Shown here in pieces: positions 56,110 through 64,000 of a stretch of DNA of 64,000 bases. Position 1 is the stretch's first letter, and each line of letters begins with the position of its first letter. Source of the DNA: Mantis religiosa. Its lineage: Eukaryota > Arthropoda > Insecta > Mantodea > Mantidae. The stretch covers positions 188,589,782 to 188,653,781 of the forward strand of contig CM060953.1 in the NCBI GenBank assembly GCA_030765055.1, in the 5' to 3' direction. Position numbers and translations under genes: made by a program. The notes under the pieces were generated by a model. It was given only the letters and a program-made list of their open reading frames with translations. It made no database searches and was not told the origin of the DNA.

Positions 56110-56450
56110 TTGCCATGAAAAGTCCCAGCCATCTATGGTTCGGAAACAACCCCATTTGAGAGCGGTTCCGAGACTAGATCATGCTACAATATAGCGCCGA
56201 GACACCCGCCGACACTTCTCTCCTGAAAGAGATCACCAGATGAGAGATGATATGAAATTACAATGGAGAGGAAATGGAGGGATAGGAAATTAGGGGCATG
56301 CAATTAACCTACCCGGCATTTGCCTGGTGACCCAGGAAAACCCCGAAAAGTCCATAGGTAAGGTAGGTCAGCCATGGGAATTGAAACCAGACCTTCCGAG
56401 TGAGGGCAAGAAACGAAACAGCCTGAGCCCTTAAGCTCGCTATTTCAAAA
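56110..56450 (-). mobile_element. SINE3, unexpanded reference copy
   Basis: Minus strand from ~56440: 'gggctcaggctgtttcg', B-box-like GGTTTCAATTCCCATGG, 'ggacttttcggggttttcc', 'tgggtcaccaggcaaat', 'catatcatctctcatctgg', 'gtgtcggcgggtgtctcggcg'. It holds the 'atggacttttcggggttttcc' region once, which is the likely precursor of the 45-bp unit at 52.4-55.2 kb. Confidence 0.75.
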
Positions 56451-56725
56451 GAGGTTAAACATTAAAAAATATCATATTAAGCTTTTTCTGATCATTTATT
56501 TTCAGAAATTTTCTTTTTTCTTCATTCTTCTGAACATTCAAGTACTAAATTTCTTGCTATTTTAACTTAGAGCATCACCAAATTTCAGCCTTATATTAAA
56601 ATGTATTACAAATTTATTCAATTTCAAATCGTGCAATATAATAATTCTATCCAGGGTACATTACAACCGTCCTAGGTGATTAGTTCACAGTAGTGCGAAG
56701 TATGTTGCCTTGTTTGCACCAAGAA

Positions 56726-57452
56726 TACAGCGTGATCCATATAAACCTGAACCACTTCAATAGGCCATAACTTTTGAACTAGTAATAGGACGCACGTGCA
56801 ACTTTGGGAGAATATAATACAGAATTGGCAGATTACATTACACTATTTACATCTCAGAGAAAATGTTGGAAGTGTCCTCCACTAGCATCTATACAAGTTT
56901 GTACTCATCTTACCATATTCTCTGAAGTATTACGGAGAGTACCCTCGCCAATGTTACTTATTTCGGTTCGAATGGATTCCTTGAGAACATCAATTATCTG
57001 TGGCCTATTGCTGTACACTCTATTTTTAGATACCTCCACAAGAAAGTCAGCTAAGATTATATCAGGGGATCTTGGTGGCCACAGATGTTTCTGAGATTAT
57101 TCCATTATCAAAGGAACTGGTTAAAAGTTCCATGGTGTCACTAGAGATATAGCACGTTGCTTCATCTTGCTGGAAATAACCTTCTCTCAATTCGATATCA
57201 TCCAGCTGCTCCACCAATGTATTGAAGATACCCAAATAAGCTTCAGTGTCTACAGTCGTATAAAAGAAAATGGGACCAACGATCCATAGATGCTGGTGGA
57301 GGACACTTCCAACATTTTCTCTGACATATAAATAGTGTAATGTAATCTACCAATTGTGTATTATATTATCCCAAAGTTGCACGTACTTTCTATTATTGAT
57401 TCAGAAGTTATGGCCTATTGATGTGGTTCAGATTTATATGGATCGCACTATA
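56726..57452 (-). mobile_element. fold-back mariner-derived non-autonomous element, copy 2 (complete)
   Basis: Both ends carry 'gatccatataaaYctgaacc' and 'aataggccataactt' as terminal inverted repeats, flanked by TA. The inverted arms are about 170 bp (56726-56895 and 57285-57452) and include the 3' end of the transposase gene, not just the termini. Between them the minus strand encodes IVGPIFFYTTVDTEAYLGIF, LVEQLDDIELREGYFQQD (second catalytic Asp), then DIILADFLVE.. and CIDASGGHFQHFL, with frame breaks. The N-terminal half of the gene has been replaced by the inverted 3' end. It shares this unusual join with the copy at 50083-51421. Confidence 0.83.
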
Positions 57453-57489
57453 AAATAGATTTATATTAAAATAAGACCTGAAGCTTTTC

Positions 57490-57905
57490 TAGAGACGAAT
57501 ACACTCAGTTATTTTCGGGAGTGTGCATCTCTCCCATCATCAGAGTATTTATAAAATGTTATAGCCACAAATGAAACACTGGATATAACACAGCTATAAA
57601 CAAAGACAAAATACTATCAAAATTTGCATTACTGAACAAAAGAATGCTTTTAGTAAATTATATGCCAGGACAGGAGATGGTTGAGTATAGAAAATTGTGT
57701 CAAAGAAACGTAACTACTTAACCTTATTTTCAAGCTGTATTGATCTTTGCCTCTTATTTAGACGGACTTCCCTTTGGAATGGAAATCTGTCAAATTAAGA
57801 AGCAAATATCCATACAGCTTGATAATCAAGTTAAGTAGTTATGTTTCTTTGAAACAATTTTCTATACTCACGCCATGTCATAACCTGGCATTTAATTTAC
57901 TGTAT
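57490..57905. mobile_element. head-to-head Penelope-like termini (palindrome)
   Basis: 57490-57769 is a minus-strand Penelope terminal segment. 57770-57905 is the plus-strand continuation of a second one. Arms 57654-57768 and 57775-57900 are inverted copies ('gagtatagaaaattg' / 'caattttctatactc'; 'gtaactacttaa' / 'ttaagtagttat'). The plus-strand copy resumes at 59363 after LINE J2. Confidence 0.8.
57512..57543 (-). ncRNA. hammerhead-ribozyme-like core (copy 3, minus strand)
   Basis: Minus strand: CTGATGA, then GGGAG-9 nt-CTCCC hairpin (stem II), then GAAAA where the other copies have GAAAC. The stem is perfect; the change after GAAA would alter stem III. Confidence 0.42.
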
Positions 57906-59027
57906 CCGTGCTGGCACAATGGCCTGATTTACAAGCTGCACCGAGAATTTCCCGGCCTCCGAAACTTTCATTGCTGCATAATGTTTTAAAAAACAGGGGC
58001 TTCTACGTCCAAGTGGGTCGCTCCTCCTCAAAGGAGAGAGTGATGCAGGCTGGCGTACCACAAGGGGCTATTATGTGACCTTTCCGGTATATACTCTTCA
58101 ACAACGACTTCCCCGTTGACGCCAGATGCAAAGTTGCAATGTATGCTGACGACACTGAAATATACAACCATCATAAAAATCCTCGTTATGGACTTTTAGA
58201 GATGCAGGGGTACATTGACCGCTTCCTTTCATGGCTTCATGACTGGAAAATCAAAATTAATGCGAACAAATGCCAGCTTATGCTTTTACAAAGCGGCGCC
58301 CTTTGGCAATGGACCTAACGGTCGATGGTCAAATATTGCACTGTCGTCAGCAGGTCAAGTACCTCGGCGTGACGTTGACACGCACGATGCATTGGACCAC
58401 CCACCTAAGAGAGAGCGCCAACAAAGGGCGGCAGCGATTAAAGTCGTGCGCCCCCATATTTAGGAGCAAACAGCTAAAGCTGCGCTCCAAGATCATCCTA
58501 TATAGATCATTTATTTTATCCGTGGTCCTGTACGCCTGCGTGGTCTGGGCCAACGCCTCCATCACCACCCTAAAGTATCTTCAAACCCTACAAAACCTAT
58601 CCCTACGCAAACTCCTGTCTGCTCCTATCCGAACAACACCTGCCACCATTCACCAAGAAAACACCACACACTCACTCACTCAACGAGGCCATCAACAAAC
58701 GTGCCTCTTCCATCTGGGCACGCATCCGACACCATCAAAACCCCACCATATACAATATTGGGAAAGGCGAACCCAAGCACCGAAAACACGCCAGAATCAA
58801 AGCATAATGATGAAAAACAAAAATAAAAAAACAACACGACTGCAAACTTATGCGCGCCCAACCCTTCCTGGCTCAGGCCACGTTCCCCGGAAGAGGCCGC
58901 CATCATCGGCAGCCCAGGAGTCAGCTACCCGCTGCCGCACAGCCTAACTGCGAACATTGTAAATATTGTACATAGACAAGTCTGTACAGTGTTGTGCGTG
59001 TGATATTGGGACGCAAGTGATATGCCC

Positions 59028-59108
<81 letters not shown>

Positions 59109-59362
59109 CGCGCGCGCACGCGCATTACAAGCGCAGTGTAAATATGTAAATATAAAAACAAGAAAAAGAAAGACAGAGACAAATAACGAGATAAAACTGG
59201 TTCTCGGCGGCCTCAGAACAGGTCGCCGCATGGGTTTTAGAAGAACACCAAAGACAATAAAAGACCATTCCCAGAATTATAAACCCATGTGAATTTAGAG
59301 CCTGTAAGCCGGGTCCAATGTACCGGCATCAGGCAAATAAGTTACAAATAAAAAGCCTTAAG
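57906..59362 (+). pseudogene. Jockey-type LINE J2, copy 2, inserted in a Penelope-like element
   Basis: Begins within reverse-transcriptase domain A: PCWHNGLIYKLHREFPGL. It continues (with frame breaks) through VPQGAI-like sequence, KVAMYADDTEIYNHHKNPRY (YADD box), DRFLSWLHDWKIKINANKC, VKYLGVTLTRTMHWTTHLRE, QLKLRSKIILYRSFILSVVL and YACVVWANASITTLKYLQTL. The last of these lies in the 225-codon frame 58270-58947. The 3' UTR includes a TG repeat and ends 'aaataaaaagccttaa'. The endonuclease and upstream reverse transcriptase are missing (5' truncation). It matches copy 1 at 29198-30845. Confidence 0.87.
59030..59107. repeat. (TG)n microsatellite in the J2 3' UTR
   Basis: About 78 bp of TG, followed by a CGCGCGCACGCGC run. 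J2 copy 1 has a short CA/CG run at the equivalent place (29442-29460). Confidence 0.97.
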
Positions 59363-59560
59363 CCTTATTGAAAACAGTCTTTTGTTCAGTAATGCAAATC
59401 TTGGTAGTGTTTTGTCTTTGTTTATAGTGTGTTTTATCCAGTTTATCATTTGTGGTTATAACATTTTGTAAATATTCTGATGATGGGAGATACGTACACT
59501 CCCGAAACGTTGATATCTAATTATTTTTTCACTTGGCTGGCTGTCCGAGAAGAAAGTGAG
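59363..59560 (+). mobile_element. Penelope-like terminal segment (copy 2, resumes after J2)
   Basis: 'gtcttttgttcagtaatgcaa' ... 'atccagtttatcatttgtgg' ... hammerhead-like core ... 'cacttggctggc'. It matches 1500-1690 and the reverse of 57490-57650. The expected uninterrupted junction (AATTTACT + AAAA.C...TTTTGTTCAG) is seen in the minus-strand copy at 57620-57660. Confidence 0.75.
59477..59508 (+). ncRNA. hammerhead-ribozyme-like core (copy 2)
   Basis: CTGATGA at 59477-59483, a perfect GGGAG-9 nt-CTCCC stem II (one unpaired T before it), and GAAAC at 59504-59508. Stem I and a proper cleavage triplet are not evident. Confidence 0.47.
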
Positions 59561-60515
59561 CATAGCTTTATACTGTTACCATAACTATAACTGCACTGCG
59601 GTAGCCCCTAGAACATGTATGGAATATTCTAGTGGCATCAGTCTAGCTGTTACATTAATTTTGCGATCAAGAATTGACAATATATCGCTTATGTTGGGAT
59701 ATTTGTTTACTGATTAGGTAAATCCCTGTGTAATCATCTGGAATGAACGAGCGGATCATATCACAAGCAAATTGAAATATGCTCTGGCGGTATAAAGGCG
59801 AGATTATTGAGGCAAAACACCTGAAGGGCTGGCATCAAGACTTTAATTATTCAATCCCTATACATCAATTAATCATCCTAAAACCACCATGTTACGATTC
59901 GACATCTCGTGTTACCGAAACCACTTCACAAACGTAATTTATAGATACAAAGTAAACAGAGCTGCAAGCAAGGGACTCAAATGAAAGCCACTGAAGACCT
60001 TTCTGGAATTAGGACGTAACCAACGCGGTGGAAATAGACTGTAACGATTACGGACTATGGTAGCACATTACTGAACCAGGCGAAACGCAAATCGCTATTA
60101 TCCTGCGCAAAATATACTCATAATCTTGGCTCAGCTTATAAATTATACTGCAGTATACTAAATAATCTTACTGAAATTATGATTAATTTCAAAACAGAAG
60201 AGATGAATGAAAGAAAAAAATATCGGAGTTAATAAAATGCAACCAATTTTTGGCATGTATGGTTACCGAAGAAGCTTTTGATCAAGTTCAACAGGGAAAA
60301 TGATCAAATATAATTATTAACAAAATGTTTTGGATACTTCAAATTATTATATTGTGGCTGTGACATAAGCTATAAATATGGCATTCATATAATAGGATAT
60401 TTAGATATAAAATCATGTGTTGAATTATGATAATTATTTAAAATAGCAAAATTCAGGATTGGAGATATATTTTAAAGGCTATAAGGTTTCTGACCTCAAC
60501 ATGAAGACGACAGTA
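59561..60515. other. no feature seen
   Basis: AT-rich sequence between Penelope and mariner A2 with no supported feature. Confidence 0.5.
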
Positions 60516-60519
60516 CTCG

Positions 60520-61640
60520 TAAACAAAAGCTAGTGAATTTCGTTGTTCATCTGTTACCAGTTACGCACCAATGTTTCAGCCATTTTGGATTCTCATTTGT
60601 TATGTAACGGTCGTTTGAGTGAGTTCATGTAAATGTTTTTATGACAATGAACAAAATCGAGTACCGAGCTGTCATTAAATATTTGATTTTGAAAGGCAAT
60701 ACGCCTACGCAAATCAAAGATGAGTTGGATTCTTTGTATGGGGACTCTGCACAATCATTTACCACAGTGAAGTTTTTGGCAGCTGAATTTAAACGTGGCC
60801 ATAAGAGCTTGGGACGCAACTACTAACGTGAACATAGCCAAAATTGACCAAATGGTGTTAGACAACTGACAAATTCAAGTGAGAGAGATAGCAGAGTCTA
60901 TGAACATGTCAAAAAAGGTGTTTGTGACATAGTAAATCAATATTTAGACATGAGAAAGCTGTCCGCGCGTTGGGTGCCACGTTTGCTCACATTAGAACGA
61001 AAACGTGTTCGAATGAACATTTCCAACACTATGTTGGCGCAGTTTATGCACAATGAGTGCCAGTTCTGGTGCCAGTTACCGTAGATGAAACTTGAATACA
61101 CCATTATACGTCCCCTCCCCCAAAAAGGAAGCAAAACTGTTTATTTCGGAGAGAAAGCGACTGTTTTTAGGGAAGGTCATGGAGCTATTTCCAACGATTA
61201 TCTTCAGAAACGAAAAACCAATACAGGAGCATATTACGCATCATTACCGACACGCTGAAGGCAGAACGTGCGGAAAAAAGGCCACATTTGCCTAAAAAGG
61301 AAATCCTGTTTCACCAAGACAACGCAGCGTCTCACACCTCAGCGGTTTCAATGGCCACAATCCACGAATTGCGGCTTGAACTGCTTGACCATCCGCCATA
61401 CTTACCAGATCTAGCCCCAAGTGACTTCTTATTGTTCCGTTATGTAAAAATTGCGCTCGGAGGGCAGAGAGGTTCGTCAAATGAAGAGACAATCACTTTC
61501 GTGAACAATTATTTTGCCGAGAAAAAGGCAAGTACTGTTGGACGAATTACAGAAATGGGAGAATTGTTGGGAGAAGTGTGTAGAGTTACATGGAGACTAT
61601 GTTAAAAAATAATATAAAATTTTCTGAAAAGAGTCTCGTA
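60520..61640 (+). pseudogene. mariner transposase fossil, family A copy 2 (unexpanded C-terminus)
   Basis: ATG at 60641: MTMNKIEYRAVIKYLILKGN, TPTQIKDELDSLYGDSAQSF, TTVKFLAAEFKRGHKSLG (N-terminal HTH), then frame breaks. RKLSARWVPRLLTLERKRV, VDET followed by a stop (first Asp), HQDNAASHTSAVSMATIHEL (second Asp) and LPDLAPSDFLLFRYVKIAL (third Asp intact) follow. The C-terminus contains NNYFAEK and, frame-shifted, the YYLDGLQ..W...KCVELQGDYVKK tail once (61520-61603). It is the reference for the 85-bp array. Several stops make it inactive. Confidence 0.9.
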
Positions 61641-62389
61641 AGTTTATTAGTTTGGAAACTTTACAGACCACGTAAGAGTTTAAGCTGGGCTTTAATTGAG
61701 AAAGATTAATCACGTTGACGGATCTGAGATGTGATGTTAAGGACTGTCAAGGGTGTAACAAGATGGGACAGACTGACTAAGGCAGAAATTAGGGAAGATT
61801 TAACGTTTAGCCTTGTAAAAGAAGCTAATATACTGAATGTTTGCAACGGAATGCATACATGCATGCTACCAAGAAAGAAAGTTATTGTTGGAGTGGTTTT
61901 TCTACTTCAAAGTTGCAATGTAACATACACACATCCTTGTACTTAACTTTTACTAAGATACATCTATTTAGAAGTCGCTTCACTCAACCAGATAGTTATC
62001 TATGCTGTTTACCCAAACCTTTTAAATTTGTGTATTATTCCTTGTATACGTTTTATAATTTATTTTAAACTTTTCTTTTTCATCATCAAATGGAAATACA
62101 AAATCAAAATTACAATTATAAAATCTATACTGGAAAACGCCATATATTCCTAAATCCTTAAACTCCTACCATGTTGATTGCAATTGAATAATTATTCGGT
62201 CCCCATACACCTAACTCTAGATTTTTGTGCATCGAAAGCTCTCTGCCCCTTTTTACATATTTTGCCATTTCACATTTTCTATCTACATTTTTATCTTAAT
62301 TCTTCTTAGCCATATCTCCTTAACTCTCCCTAAATAATTCCCTATTCTTCTTCTGTTCTTTTCACTTTTACTGACACTATTTTTCTAAT
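61641..62389. other. no feature seen
   Basis: AT-rich flank; two short frames (61731-61946, 61841-62068) without recognisable motifs. Confidence 0.45.
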
Positions 62390-62570
62390 TACTACTTCGC
62401 AGCCCCCAAATTATCCCATTTACGTAGCCAGGCCAACTTTGTTTGACTACAATATAATATACAATCGAAGTCTGCGTTCTCTTCTCCACACAATGGACAT
62501 TTATCTAGCTCCATATCTTCACCTATACCTTTCAAGTTTTCCTTGTGTAAGAATGTTATGCGCTAAGCGG
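62390..62570 (-). pseudogene. LINE C-terminal zinc-motif fragment, third copy
   Basis: Minus-strand reading MELDKCPLCGEENADFDCIL followed by YCSQTKLAWLRKWDNL. C-P-L-C-G-E-E..(8)..D/H..L..C matches the tail of the remnant at 17900-18660; the usual His is Asp/Cys here. Only the last ~50 residues remain. Confidence 0.7.
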
Positions 62571-62625
62571 CAGACGACCGACAGGAAGACCTATGCTGGA
62601 ATGGGAGTGATATCAGATTAATGAA

Positions 62626-62872
62626 ATGAAATGAGTAGTGTTTAACGCCCGCTTTTACTACATACGGCACCGCAGGCGATGACACTGATGATACATGAGA
62701 TGAAGATGGAGCACCGGTAGAATGATAAGGCGGGGGAAACCGGAGATCCCGGAGAAAACCCGCCGCAGCGCCATGTTGTACACCACACAGCTCACTTTGC
62801 GGTCGCTTGGGATCAAACCCGGGCCGGCTTGGTGAGAACCAAGCGGTCTAACCACTGATTCACGTCGATAGT
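62626..62872 (-). mobile_element. SINE2, near full length
   Basis: Minus strand from ~62870: 'gtgaatcagtggttagaccg' (A box), 'gcccgggtttgatcccaag' (B box), body, then tail 'gcgggcgttaaacactac' followed by an ATTTCATTTCATT tail at 62619-62636. Aligns with the copy at 45554-45801. Confidence 0.88.
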
Positions 62873-64000
62873 CAAAGGTTCCAACTTGAATGGAAGAACA
62901 TAACAAGAATGTGGCACACTAGAGTCGTCTGAATGCTACCCTGTGCAGAGAGTATGTAAGTCTAAAACAGATTGGAAAGGAACATACCACATCAAAAATT
63001 ATTGTACAGGAAGAAAATCAGGCTTGATCTCGGGTAAGAAGCCAATATTATAAGTAAGCCCAAAGTTCAATAGATTTCTCTCAGACCATAACAATCAGTA
63101 TGACTCTCTACGAAGGGAAATAAAGCCGACAGACTCCTGTCATAGATTTATGGCACACAAAAGCCTGAGAATTAGAAAAGGGATATCTGAAAAAATTAAA
63201 TGGCTTTTGATCTATTGTTTGCATAGAGCGTGAGAACAAAGGTGTGATAGTAACCTAAGGTGACAAGAGCAACAGGTTTAACTGTCTTATAGCGGACAAT
63301 TACTTAAGACATATTTTAGGAATAGAATTGAAACACTCATTCATTAATAAATTTTACATCATAAAGCTTATCGGACACGTTATTCTGACACGTTGCAGAT
63401 ATTTATCGTTCTGTATCAACTAAATTATATTTTGGACCTTTTGGGAGGTTTCCTGAACTTTTATCATTTTGAAACATCATTACATGGATACTTCAAATCT
63501 TGTGCTTATTTTTAAATAGTTTGAAAATTGTATTCAAAGCAGCGCTGCGGTTGTTTCAGAATTTTCAGCCACTGTTAGTTCTAGAACATTAACAGCTGGT
63601 GTAGGTATTATGTACAGAAGATAGTAAATGAGAAAGGGAACACTTTGAGGAAAGCGAGACCAATAACTAGAGACAAGAAAAACATAGAAAATGGATCATG
63701 ACTTGCCGAAGAAATCCGATGCACAAAAGGGCATAATGGAGATAACACGCAGAAACAATTGGCAAATTATTAGTGCTGTAAATGTATTTCATTTCACATT
63801 CCAGAAGTGACAGAAACGTTCAGGACTATGAGAAGTGACTGTCGTGAACCCGTTATCGCGATAGCGCGGCCGAGGCACACAAAGATCTTACCGAAGCAGA
63901 TAAAGTCAGATAACTAGAAGATTCTAATGTCTTTTTTCATTCCAGAAACATGACAGGTCGTATATAAAAGAATCCGTGGCTACTTTATTGGACAGTGATA
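62873..64000. other. no feature seen
   Basis: AT-rich sequence to the window end. I see no ORF, repeat or RNA motif that I can support. Confidence 0.5.

Noticed and set aside
56804..57094. 96-codon plus-strand ORF
   Set aside because: It is antisense to the transposase fragment of the fold-back element.

Overview
This window looks like repeat-dominated intergenic or heterochromatic DNA from a large animal genome, most likely an arthropod and plausibly an insect. The evidence is the mixture of elements: mariner and IS630-like DNA transposons, Jockey-type LINEs, a Penelope-like element with a GIY-YIG tail, a hAT remnant, several tRNA-derived SINE families, a solo LTR and many satellites. I found no host gene with recognisable function, no rRNA and no convincing functional tRNA. 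Species cannot be told from sequence alone. Nearly all coding potential belongs to decayed transposable elements (TEs), so element edges are approximate unless target-site duplications (TSDs) are given.

Layout. 0-10 kb: TA microsatellites, SINE1 copies, a GC-rich dispersed repeat (R, at 0.5 and 7.7-9.05 kb), a Penelope fragment with a hammerhead-like core, an IS630-like transposase fossil, an unrecognised 166-aa ORF broken by a SINE1, and a LINE 3' remnant. 10-20 kb: a 2.5-kb array of 85-bp units that are copies of the last codons of the mariner next to them, then mariner, pipsqueak-HTH and LINE remnants. 20-28 kb: a 24-copy 91-bp array inside a tRNA-like element, a 137-bp satellite split by a solo LTR with ATAT TSD, and a short ~105-bp array. 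28-31 kb: one Jockey-type LINE (J1) interrupted by another (J2). 32-43 kb: two mariner-B copies, long CT and polypyrimidine tracts, an RNase H fragment, a deleted mariner, and an IS630 copy containing a tRNA-like SINE4 dimer with a perfect 14-bp TSD, then the best-preserved J1 reverse transcriptase. 44-51 kb: nested SINE2 in element D in an inverted repeat, a hAT fossil, and a CACTGG-ended transposon inside a fold-back mariner derivative. 52-57 kb: a SINE3 whose middle has expanded into about 61 copies of 45 bp. 57-62 kb: a head-to-head Penelope pair interrupted by J2, and a mariner-A copy that serves as reference for the 85-bp satellite.

The unifying observation is that at least three large tandem arrays (85, 91 and 45 bp) were each born inside a dispersed element whose unexpanded relative is also in this window. 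Several nested insertions give a readable order of events. No gene network operates here; the interest is in element structure and satellite birth.
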